Source: Kordia zhangzhouensis (GTDB lineage Bacteria; Bacteroidota; Bacteroidia; Flavobacteriales; Flavobacteriaceae). From it: a stretch of DNA of 64,000 nucleotides. Shown piece after piece: positions 17,638-24,976 of the stretch. The translations under genes were made by a program, and so were the position numbers. The number at the start of each line of letters is the position of its first letter. The stretch's first letter is position 1. The notes beneath the pieces are model-generated. The model had not been told where the DNA came from, made no database searches, and saw nothing but the letters and a program-made list of their open reading frames with translations. The stretch is from NCBI RefSeq assembly GCF_001005305.1, contig NZ_LBMH01000001.1:186001-250000 (forward strand). Direction: 5' to 3'.

Positions 17638-18498
17638 TTATTTTGCTAATAAGATTTTCCAAGCAGTCATTACGTCTCCTTTTGCAAGATATTCTTGAGC
17701 CGCTTGATGATTTGTTTCTATTGAATCTGAAATTTGAATTTCAGTAGTATTTGTAAATGCTAAAATTTCTTCAGGTGTTGGTAATTGTTCAACATTTCCT
17801 AAAATCCCCAAATCATTTCCTGTCAATACTTTACTATTGCGAATTTCTTGCGGAATTTGATCTACACCAATTCCCAAGGTAGCGATTGGTTTAGGAATTT
17901 CAAAAAATCCTTCACGAGCTCTACTATAAAAATTGCCTCCTGCTCTAGCTACCAAATCAATTTTATAATGGTCAATCGTTCCTTGATCACTTAATACATC
18001 TTCGTTGATATGTAATTTTACAACTTCACAGATGATTAAGTTTCCTGCTCCACCTTCGTCTCCAAGCGAAATTACTTCACGTACTTTACACTCAAATTGT
18101 ACAGGCGATTCTGCCACGCGAAAAGGTTTTACTTTCTCTGAAGGCAACATCGTTAATCCTGCCTTTTCAAACTCATTCACGCCAGCCGCATATTCCGTAC
18201 TACTTAGTGACATTTGTTGTACAATGGCATGATTTACCACATTAATTACCACTTCTTTTGTTGCCAAAGCATTCTCTAAAGTATGCTTAGTAGTATTATC
18301 ACGAACTCTCCTTGCTGGAGAAAAAATCATGATTGGTGGATTTGCACTAAATACATTAAAAAAACTATACGGAGATAAATTCGGATTTCCTTCTGCATCA
18401 ACCGTACTTGCAAAAGCAATCGGTCTTGGCGCTACAGCACCTAGCAAATACCCATGCAATTTGGCAGTTGGAATTTCTTTTGGATTTATAGATAGCAT
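17638..18498 (-). CDS. Flavin reductase family protein
   Basis: A 286-residue protein with a split-barrel FMN-binding domain (about 18-210). Motifs GAVAPRPIAFASTVD, SPYSFFNVFSANPP and IFSPARRVRDNTTKHTLENA fit the flavin reductase-like family, which reduces flavin or acts as a flavoenzyme. The C-terminal 70 residues are an extension of unknown role. It precedes the DUF3127 gene by 5 bp and is probably co-transcribed; a promoter is seen at 18518-18548. Confidence 0.88.
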   Translation of the reverse strand: MLSINPKEIPTAKLHGYLLGAVAPRPIAFASTVDAEGNPNLSPYSFFNVFSANPPIMIFSPARRVRDNTTKHTLENALATKEVVINVVNHAIVQQMSLSSTEYAAGVNEFEKAGLTMLPSEKVKPFRVAESPVQFECKVREVISLGDEGGAGNLIICEVVKLHINEDVLSDQGTIDHYKIDLVARAGGNFYSRAREGFFEIPKPIATLGIGVDQIPQEIRNSKVLTGNDLGILGNVEQLPTPEEILAFTNTTEIQISDSIETNHQAAQEYLAKGDVMTAWKILLAK

Positions 18499-18517
18499 GT
18501 TTATGAATTTAGTCGCA

Positions 18518-18548
18518 CAAAATTAGTGTAAAAAAGCGGAGGAAACAA
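18518..18548 (-). promoter_or_regulatory. Promoter of the flavin reductase-DUF3127 operon
   Basis: On the minus strand: TTG (18548-18546), 20 bp, TAATTTTG (18525-18518). The -7 box lies 19 bp upstream of the start codon. Confidence 0.55.
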
Positions 18549-18659
18549 CTTTGATTTCAAACGTCATAAATACGTCAAAACTTACATTATTTGAAGTCTA
18601 AATACTATTACTCAACTTTTAATCGTTATCATTGAATAGTAATCACTAAATTTTTAAGT

Positions 18660-18881
18660 ATGATCAAAAACATTTTGAATGTCAATGGTGTAAAAACGTT
18701 GACAAAAGAAGAACAGTTACATATTTTGGGAGGAGAATTTATCAACTGTAAAAAATTTACTGTAAATGGTAACAGATACATAGAGTGTTATGATACTGAT
18801 AAGGAAGCATACGTCATTTTTAATATGACGGGAGGATTCTCTGATTGTGATGAAATATACAACCATTCAGAAATTTTGTAA
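18660..18881 (+). CDS. Double-glycine leader peptide (putative RiPP or bacteriocin-like precursor)
   Basis: A 73-residue peptide. The leader (1-25) has the ComC/bacteriocin-type pattern: a short basic start, VKTLTKEEQLHILGG with GG at 24-25. The core is rich in Tyr, Asp and Glu and has Cys at 30, 43 and 63. No processing or export gene is near. It is monocistronic and followed at once by a long hairpin. The leader is of the same type as the peptide at 33217. Confidence 0.65.
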   Translation: MIKNILNVNGVKTLTKEEQLHILGGEFINCKKFTVNGNRYIECYDTDKEAYVIFNMTGGFSDCDEIYNHSEIL

Positions 18882-18958
18882 AAGATTGTCTAAAAAAAGC
18901 TTTTTTGATGAAGTTTCAACCGAATTCAGTTTGACATCAAGTTTTAGGCAATCTTTTT
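18881..18958 (+). terminator. Long two-tier hairpin terminator after the peptide gene
   Basis: The outer stem AAAGATTGTCTAAAA pairs with TTTTAGGCAATCTTT (15 bp with one G-U). Inside, TTGATG pairs with CATCAA. A T5 run follows. It begins inside the stop codon of the peptide gene. Confidence 0.75.
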
Positions 18959-19038
18959 ATAAAATAAAATTACCTAGAAGAATTTCACAATAAAACTACT
19001 CGTTTTCATTTATATTAGTGTTTTCAAACTTTGTTTGC

Positions 19039-20217
19039 ATGATTTTTAAAAACAAACCTGTTCTTATCCGTTGGATTTTAATTCTTGCGTCTTTTGCCAT
19101 TGTTTCTGGCATTTTATGGAATACCTATATTTTCTTTCAAGAATTTAAAAAGGATGAGCGTGCTAAAATGGAAATTTGGGCAGCAGCTCAATCAGAAATT
19201 AATTTAAGTATAGACTTGAGTGAAGATATCGGGAATTTACCTTTAGATATTATAACGAAAGCTCAAGAATATACGAATCCAATGATTAAAAAAACTATAA
19301 AAGATGAAATTGAAGTTTTAAACATTGAAGAATCTAAAATTAAAGATACGACATATATAAATCGAAAAATCAAACAATTTTCAAGAGAAAACAACCCAAT
19401 CGATATAATTTATTATGATACAATTTCCAGAAAGCAAGAAAAAGTAGCTACACTTTATTACGGAAACTCAGAAGCATTGAACAAACTTAAATATTATCCA
19501 TTAGCGTTGTTGTTGATCATTGTGTTGTTTGCCGCCGTAGCGTATTTCTTTTTCAGTGCCTCGAAAGCATCTGAGCAAAATAAATTGTGGGCAGGAATGG
19601 CAAAGGAAACCGCGCATCAAATTGGAACGCCTTTGTCTTCGTTGGTAGGTTGGACCGAAATTTTAAAATCTGAAAAAGTAGATCCAGAATATATATGTGA
19701 AATCGAAAAGGATATTGATCGTCTACAAACAATTACCGAACGTTTTTCTAAAATTGGTTCGATACCAACACTCACACGCTTGGATATTGTGCAAGAAACC
19801 AAAGATTCATATGATTATTTATTGTCACGTTCATCCAAGTTGGTCAATTTTACATTTATAGCTCCCGAAACACCTATTTACACTGAGCTCAATTCACAAT
19901 TATATAGCTGGACGATTGAAAATATGGTCAAAAACGCCATCGATGCGATGAAAGGAAAAGGAGATTTAGAATTGAAAATTAGTCCATCTGACAAATTGGT
20001 TAAAATTCAAATTTCGGATACAGGAAAGGGAATTCCTAAACGCAATTTTAAAAAAATTTTTCAACCAGGTTTTACAAGCAAAAAACGAGGTTGGGGTTTA
20101 GGTTTATCGCTAGCTAAACGTATTGTTGAGAATTATCACAACGGAAAAATTAAAGTATTGAAATCTGAACTTGGAAAAGGTAGCACCATGCAAATTTCCT
20201 TAAAAAAAGTAGCCTAA
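19039..20217 (+). CDS. Membrane sensor histidine kinase
   Basis: A 392-residue kinase from ATG 19039; a GTG at 19018 is possible but less likely. TM segments lie at about 9-31 and 157-177 and enclose a periplasmic sensor of about 125 residues. The H-box AKETAHQIGTPLSSLVG carries the phospho-accepting His. The N-box MVKNAIDAM and the G-boxes SDTGKGIP and GWGLGLSLAKRIV form the HATPase domain. No response regulator is next to it, so it is an orphan kinase; the signal is unknown. Confidence 0.92.
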   Translation: MIFKNKPVLIRWILILASFAIVSGILWNTYIFFQEFKKDERAKMEIWAAAQSEINLSIDLSEDIGNLPLDIITKAQEYTNPMIKKTIKDEIEVLNIEESKIKDTTYINRKIKQFSRENNPIDIIYYDTISRKQEKVATLYYGNSEALNKLKYYPLALLLIIVLFAAVAYFFFSASKASEQNKLWAGMAKETAHQIGTPLSSLVGWTEILKSEKVDPEYICEIEKDIDRLQTITERFSKIGSIPTLTRLDIVQETKDSYDYLLSRSSKLVNFTFIAPETPIYTELNSQLYSWTIENMVKNAIDAMKGKGDLELKISPSDKLVKIQISDTGKGIPKRNFKKIFQPGFTSKKRGWGLGLSLAKRIVENYHNGKIKVLKSELGKGSTMQISLKKVA

Positions 20218-20603
20218 AGTGCGGCTCGTATTTTAGTTGCTACTTCTTCAAACGCTTCTGGCGTTAATTTTTCTTTATTAGCAAAATTCATGCTTTGCAT
20301 ATTATGAAGTGGAATTAAATGCACATGTGTATGTGGCACTTCTAGACCAATTACCGTCATTCCAACACGTAAACATGGTATTGCTTTTTCTATTGCAATA
20401 GCTATTTTTCGAGAAAAACGCATCAATCCTATATATGATTCTTCCGATAGGTCAAAAATTTTATTTACTTCTTGTTTGGGAATGCATAAAGTATGTCCAA
20501 CAGTATTTGGATTGATATCTAAAAAAGCATAATAATGCTCATCTTCAGCAATTTTATATGATGGAATTTCTCCGTTTACTATTTTGGTAAAAATAGAAGC
20601 CAT
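20214..20603 (-). CDS. HIT family protein
   Basis: A 129-residue nucleotide-binding protein with the histidine triad HTHVHLIPL at residues 91-99. N-terminal FTKIVNGEIPSYKIAED is typical of HINT-like hydrolases, which cleave phosphoramidates or adenylated substrates. Its stop overlaps the end of the histidine kinase gene by 4 bp (convergent). Confidence 0.93.
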   Translation of the reverse strand: MASIFTKIVNGEIPSYKIAEDEHYYAFLDINPNTVGHTLCIPKQEVNKIFDLSEESYIGLMRFSRKIAIAIEKAIPCLRVGMTVIGLEVPHTHVHLIPLHNMQSMNFANKEKLTPEAFEEVATKIRAAL

Positions 20604-20657
20604 AAGTTGTTTTATTTGATGGTAAGATAAAAAAGTTCTTTTGAAAAGGCATAAAAA

Positions 20658-20686
20658 AATCCTTTTTTATATGTTAAAAAAGGATT
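20658..20686 (-). terminator. Terminator of greA
   Basis: Stem AATCCTTTTTTA / TAAAAAAGGATT with a short loop, followed by T7 on the minus strand. Confidence 0.75.
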
Positions 20687-20712
20687 CAAACTAAGTAATT
20701 TTTATTTTAAGA

Positions 20713-21189
20713 TTAATTACGTGTAATTTCTAATATTTCAAAATTCATTGTACCGTTTGGTACTTTTACTTCTGCAATATCTCCAACAGATTTTCCTAAT
20801 AGACCTTTCCCAATAGGAGATGTTACAGAAATTTTTCCTGCTGCTAAATTAGCTTCACTTTCCGCTACCAATGTGTAAGTTACTTCCATACCATTGGTTG
20901 TATTTTTGATGCGAACTGTTGACAAAACTAATACTTTAGACGTATCCAATTGGCTTTCATCAATTACGCGAGCATATGCCAACACTTCTTCCATTTTAGA
21001 AATGCGCATTTCTAATAAGCCTTGTGCTTCTTTGGCAGCATCATATTCTGCATTTTCACTTAGATCTCCTTTGTCACGAGCTTCCGCAATTGCCTGAGAA
21101 GCCTTTGGGCGCTCTACATTTTTGAGCTGTTCTAGTTCGTCTCTTAATTTTTTTAATCCTTCTGCTGTATAATAAGATACTTTACTCAT
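20713..21189 (-). CDS. greA: Transcription elongation factor GreA
   Basis: A 158-residue factor that rescues backtracked RNA polymerase by stimulating transcript cleavage. The N-terminal coiled coil has LSENAEYDAAKEAQG, including the acidic tip; the C-terminal domain has the SPIGKGLLGK signature. ATG 21189 (MSKVSYYT) is the conventional start; an upstream frame to 21222 is rejected. The leader holds a terminator-like hairpin and a second hairpin (21263-21292 and 21228-21248). Confidence 0.96.
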   Translation of the reverse strand: MSKVSYYTAEGLKKLRDELEQLKNVERPKASQAIAEARDKGDLSENAEYDAAKEAQGLLEMRISKMEEVLAYARVIDESQLDTSKVLVLSTVRIKNTTNGMEVTYTLVAESEANLAAGKISVTSPIGKGLLGKSVGDIAEVKVPNGTMNFEILEITRN

Positions 21190-21227
21190 AATTTCTTCGT
21201 TTTCTATCTGTTCATAGTTCATTTATT

Positions 21228-21248
21228 TTACACGCAAGAAACGTGTAA
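21228..21248 (-). promoter_or_regulatory. Hairpin in the greA leader
   Basis: Perfect 7-bp stem TTACACG / CGTGTAA with a 7-nt loop, between the upstream terminator-like hairpin and the greA start codon. Confidence 0.5.
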
Positions 21249-21262
21249 TCTACACTATATAA

Positions 21263-21292
21263 CGCAAAAAAATCCCATCGATCACGGGATTT
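21263..21292 (-). terminator. Terminator-like hairpin in the greA 5' region (possible attenuator)
   Basis: Stem AAATCCC / GGGATTT with a 9-nt loop. On the minus strand it is followed by a T7 run. No minus-strand gene lies upstream for it to terminate, so it is positioned as a leader attenuator of greA. Confidence 0.55.
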
Positions 21293-21299
21293 CTAAATA

Positions 21300-21307
21300 C
21301 AAATATA
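21300..21307 (-). promoter_or_regulatory. Putative -7 box of greA
   Basis: Minus strand TATATTTG, an exact TAnnTTTG match, just upstream of the terminator-like hairpin. No clear -33 TTG at the usual distance. Confidence 0.45.
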
Positions 21308-21369
21308 AGAAAATATTTAATGTACTATTTTAAAAAATGATTTTACGTAAATTGCGAAACGTATTAAAT

Positions 21370-21822
21370 ATGAAAGAGATGAAACGTTTATTTTTTAGCT
21401 GCCTTGTTATAATTAGCCTATTTTCCTGTAGTTCTGATGACGGCGGAATTAACAACAATCCTTATATTCCAAATACATTAGTTCAATTTCAAATCAATCT
21501 TGACTTACCACTTTTTGATAACTTACGCTTTGCCGGCGGCTCAACCTATATTTCGAATGGTGGTGGTGTACGCGGCTTTTTTGTATTTAACTTATCTGGA
21601 GATCAATTTTTGGCTTGGGAAGCTAGTTGTCCTAATCATTTTCCAAGCAGTTGCTCTACAATGACTATTGAAGGTGTGTTGGCTACTTGTGCTTGCGAGG
21701 ATTTTGAGTATAGCTTGGCAAATGGACAATTGTTAAATCCAGTTGAAGGAGGTGAAAATTATCCGATGGTTAATTATCGAGTGACAAAGTCTGGAAATAT
21801 ATTAAGTGTTACAAATAACTAA
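21370..21822 (+). CDS. Rieske-like lipoprotein with an altered cluster-binding motif
   Basis: A 150-residue lipoprotein from ATG 21370 (ATG 21379 also possible). Lipobox LFSC, followed by an Asp/Gly-rich linker. The region SCPNHF and then TCACEDFEYSLANGQLLNP aligns by eye with the two boxes of Rieske [2Fe-2S] proteins, where the second box is normally CPCHGSxF. Here the second-box His is Glu, so cluster binding is doubtful. Function unknown. Confidence 0.6.
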   Translation: MKEMKRLFFSCLVIISLFSCSSDDGGINNNPYIPNTLVQFQINLDLPLFDNLRFAGGSTYISNGGGVRGFFVFNLSGDQFLAWEASCPNHFPSSCSTMTIEGVLATCACEDFEYSLANGQLLNPVEGGENYPMVNYRVTKSGNILSVTNN

Positions 21823-21843
21823 TTTAAAGTTTAATATTTACTA

Positions 21844-21873
21844 AAAAAGCGACTCTAAACGAGTCGCTTTTTA
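21844..21873. terminator. Bidirectional terminator
   Basis: Stem AAAAAGCGACTC / GAGTCGCTTTTT with a 5-nt loop between the convergent Rieske-like lipoprotein gene and the TonB-dependent receptor gene. Confidence 0.9.
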
Positions 21874-21893
21874 CTTTATACTTTATTTCTATT

Positions 21894-24284
21894 TTAAAAC
21901 TTTAATGTCATTCCTACTAGAAAGTTTCTAGTGGCTTGTGGATAAAATCCTGCGCCTTCAATGGTTGTTACAGTTCCTGGGTTTGACCATGTATCATCAT
22001 ACGTATAAAAGTATCCATTTGACACATATTCTTCTCCAAAAATATTATTAATTAACCCTGTAAAAGTTATTGATTCAAAAAATGAATTCATATCAATCTC
22101 ATAGTTCAAATTTAAATCGTTCACAAAATAACTATCCAATTTAGAAGTGCCCGAGTCAATATTACCCATATACTGTTCTCCCACAAATTTAGACAATAAC
22201 GATACTTGGAATTTTTCAGTAGGCGCATAGGTAAATATGTTTCCTGCTATAAAGTTTGGTGAAAAAGAGATGTCTGTGTTCCCTAAATCAACCAAACTTC
22301 CGTCTTTTGATGCTATGAAATCTACATTTTTGTTTGTGCTAATAGCTATATTTGGTCGAATTGTAAACTGATTGTTTATTTTAAATGATGCATCGACTTC
22401 AAGTCCTAAACGATAGCTTTTTCCACTATTTGTTCTCAATGGTGTCCCTGTATCATCTAGCGCTCCAGTGAGCACCAATTGATTATTATATAACATGTAG
22501 TAAGCATTGGTATTTACGGTAAAACTTTCGTTATTCCAACGCCATCCCAACTCAAAGTCATCTAATTGTTCTGGTTTTACGTTGTTGTTGTTTTCAAAGT
22601 CACTACGATTTGGCTCACGATTTGCTCTTGCATAGGAAAAGTATAAACTGTTTTTAACATCAATTCGATAATTGATTCCGGCTTTTGGATTAAAGAATGT
22701 ATAGTTTTCATCTATGTTAAAAGACACCAAATCAGAAGTAATTCCAGAGGTTTCATAGCTCACATTACGCACTTGTACATCTCCAAACAAGGTTACTTTA
22801 TCATTTACACGAATAGTTGCTTTCGTAAAAAAGCTCAAATCATTTTTCTTCCCATTCCCTTCGTAGTAGCGATCTCTAATTTCACTGTCACTAGCAAATC
22901 TTGCCCAGATAACTTCTCCAAAATGATCACCATTGTAAACTCCTAAGAACGCTCCAAAATCCATCTCCAAATCGTTCTTTTTATAATTCGCATTTGCGTT
23001 GATTACATAAAAATCATTTTTTAACCAACGTCGTCGAATCAAATCTGTTTTGTTAATCGTTGTTCCATTAATGACAATCTCATCAAAACCGTATTCTGCA
23101 AAAGGCTCATCTTCTTTATATTGTTCAAAATATCCTCTCCCAAATGTGTAGTTAAGACCTAAATTTGTTGTCCAGCTATCAGAAAGTTTTTGATTCCAAT
23201 GAAATTGATAATGATCTTGCCTATAATTGTCAACTTCATTATCGTAAAAACGCTCATTACCATTCTCGTCAGTAAATTGTCCTGAAGGGTTGAAAGTCCT
23301 ATTCGTTTCTAGTGTTTGTTTGTCAATACCGTTCCAAGCTTGATAGGTAACTTCATGTCCGCCAAACGTCAATGCTTTAATTAATGTATTGTCATCTACA
23401 TACGAAGCTTGTAAAAAATAGGCACTTAAATCGGAAATAGCACGATCAATATACCCATCGGACTTGATTTTTGATAAGCGTCCTGCCAGCTCAAAATTAC
23501 CATCTAGTTTTCCCGTACTAAACTTTACTGTATGTTTTCTAGTATTGAAGCTTCCAAAAGAGTTTGAAATTTCTCCGTTTGCTTTTTCTGATACTGCATC
23601 CGTTAATAAACTCAAACTAGCCCCAAATGCTCCTGATCCGTTGGTTGAAGTTCCGACACCTCGTTGCAATTGAATACTTTCTGTAGATGAAGCTAAATCT
23701 GGCATATTAACCCAAAAAGTACCTTGACTTTCTGCGTCATTGTATGGAATTCCGTTAATAGTAACATTTACTCGTGTTGCATCACTACCACGCACGCGAA
23801 TTCCTGTGTAACCAACACCTGCGCCCGCATCAGAAGTTGTGACAACAGAAGGCATAAAGTTCATTAAAATTGGAATGTCTTGCCCTAAATTACGTTCTTC
23901 AATTTCTTCTTTTTCTATATTTGAATAGGTAATTGGCGAATCGGCATTTACTCGAACAGCCGAAATTAAGACCGCATCTAGCGCTTCCGAAGTATCGGAT
24001 AAGGTGAAGTTGATAACAAGGTTACTAGAAACTGAAATTTTTTTTGTTTCGGATTTCATTCCGACAAAAGAACAAGTAATTTCATATAAACCATCTGAAA
24101 GACTAATAGAATACCGACCTTTGTCGCTGGTAGTAGTTCCTAATGAAGTCTTTTTTAAAGCTACGACTGCTCCTTCTAGAGGTTTTCCTTCCTTGTTAGT
24201 TACCGTTCCTGACACCGTAAAGTTTTGTGCTTGCAGACTGACTGATAGCGTGAAAAGACATAAAAAAGCGAATAAATTCTTCAT
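21894..24284 (-). CDS. TonB-dependent receptor, predicted thiamine uptake
   Basis: A 796-residue outer-membrane receptor. Signal peptide 1-19; a carboxypeptidase-regulatory-like beta-sandwich (about 22-105, VSGTVTNKEGKPLEGA); the plug domain (about 115-225, IRVRGSDATRVNVTINGIPYN split over 165-185); then a 22-strand barrel ending in Phe. A TPP riboswitch lies in its leader, so the substrate is probably thiamine or a thiamine phosphate. Such riboswitch-linked receptors have been predicted as thiamine transporters in Bacteroidota. The receptor alone would be annotated only as TonB-dependent. Confidence 0.88.
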   Translation of the reverse strand: MKNLFAFLCLFTLSVSLQAQNFTVSGTVTNKEGKPLEGAVVALKKTSLGTTTSDKGRYSISLSDGLYEITCSFVGMKSETKKISVSSNLVINFTLSDTSEALDAVLISAVRVNADSPITYSNIEKEEIEERNLGQDIPILMNFMPSVVTTSDAGAGVGYTGIRVRGSDATRVNVTINGIPYNDAESQGTFWVNMPDLASSTESIQLQRGVGTSTNGSGAFGASLSLLTDAVSEKANGEISNSFGSFNTRKHTVKFSTGKLDGNFELAGRLSKIKSDGYIDRAISDLSAYFLQASYVDDNTLIKALTFGGHEVTYQAWNGIDKQTLETNRTFNPSGQFTDENGNERFYDNEVDNYRQDHYQFHWNQKLSDSWTTNLGLNYTFGRGYFEQYKEDEPFAEYGFDEIVINGTTINKTDLIRRRWLKNDFYVINANANYKKNDLEMDFGAFLGVYNGDHFGEVIWARFASDSEIRDRYYEGNGKKNDLSFFTKATIRVNDKVTLFGDVQVRNVSYETSGITSDLVSFNIDENYTFFNPKAGINYRIDVKNSLYFSYARANREPNRSDFENNNNVKPEQLDDFELGWRWNNESFTVNTNAYYMLYNNQLVLTGALDDTGTPLRTNSGKSYRLGLEVDASFKINNQFTIRPNIAISTNKNVDFIASKDGSLVDLGNTDISFSPNFIAGNIFTYAPTEKFQVSLLSKFVGEQYMGNIDSGTSKLDSYFVNDLNLNYEIDMNSFFESITFTGLINNIFGEEYVSNGYFYTYDDTWSNPGTVTTIEGAGFYPQATRNFLVGMTLKF

Positions 24285-24377
24285 ATTCGTAAAACATTTT
24301 GTTACGAATAAAAGGGGTAATTATTCTTTGGATTAAATTAATTTGTGATTGTTGACAGACTATGACTGCCGGCATAT

Positions 24378-24395
24378 TAGGTCATAACTGACCTA
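24378..24395 (-). promoter_or_regulatory. Hairpin after the TPP aptamer
   Basis: Perfect 7-bp stem TAGGTCA / TGACCTA with a 4-nt loop, directly 3' of the riboswitch P1 stem. No T tract follows, so it may belong to the expression platform without being a terminator. Confidence 0.4.
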
Positions 24396-24398
24396 GTC

Positions 24399-24483
24399 CA
24401 TCCCTTGGCAGCATTACCTGCCCAGGTTCATTGGGTATAATCTCAGCGTTTTGGATTGCTCCAAATTGCACCCCTTTGAGATG
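24399..24483 (-). promoter_or_regulatory. TPP riboswitch (thi-box)
   Basis: Read on the minus strand, the conserved thi-box blocks are in order: GGGGTGC (24474-24468), CTGAGA (24446-24441), GAACCTG (24429-24423), GGTAATGC (24418-24411) and GGGATG (24404-24399). The last pairs with CATCTC (24483-24478) to close P1. It lies 115 bp upstream of the TonB-dependent receptor gene and should lower its expression when thiamine pyrophosphate is abundant. A TATTTTTG -7 box sits just upstream (24494-24487). Of the 387 bp without a gene here, the rest shows nothing further. Confidence 0.93.
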
Positions 24484-24671
24484 CTGCAAAAATAATTCAG
24501 TTTTTTAATTCTACACAGTTTTTCAACACATTTATACGATTTATTTTTTGTCAGTTATTACATTTAAAAATAAAGAAACCTCTTTGACAAACTGAAAGAA
24601 TTTTAGTTTTCTAAAAATACATATCACCTGAAAATCAGTAACTTTACTATCTAACCAAAAACTTTATACAA

Positions 24672-24908
24672 ATGAAAAAACAGAATTTACAGCAAAAATT
24701 ATCGTTACATGTAACACGAATTTCTCAATTATCAAATTTGAATTTAATTTATGGCGGGCAAGATGCCGTTCGCTTTACTAAGAACTCATGTGTTATTTCT
24801 GATGTAGAAACCTGCCAAACAGAGCCTATTAAAATTACAGAAGCCATTCGTTGTACACACACACTAGGAAATGGTTTGGACATTAACGGAAACCCATGTA
24901 CTTATTAA
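24672..24908 (+). CDS. Double-glycine leader peptide (putative RiPP precursor)
   Basis: A 78-residue peptide. The leader (1-29) starts MKKQNLQQKLSLH and ends IYGG (GG 28-29), of the same type as the peptides at 14613 and 32921. The core has four Cys (40, 48, 61, 76) and many Ser/Thr. It stands alone on the plus strand between two minus-strand thiamine-region operons and has its own terminator. No maturation or export gene is nearby. Confidence 0.65.
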   Translation: MKKQNLQQKLSLHVTRISQLSNLNLIYGGQDAVRFTKNSCVISDVETCQTEPIKITEAIRCTHTLGNGLDINGNPCTY

Positions 24909-24926
24909 TTTATAATATTTAAAAAA

Positions 24927-24961
24927 CATCAAAAATGTCCTTTTTCAGGGTGTTTTTGATG
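24927..24961 (+). terminator. Terminator of the 24672 peptide gene
   Basis: Stem CATCAAAAA / TTTTTGATG with a GTCC...-containing loop, 19 bp after the stop codon. It is symmetrical and may also serve the minus-strand DUF4301 gene. Confidence 0.65.
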
Positions 24962-24976
24962 TAAGTATAAAAGCAA

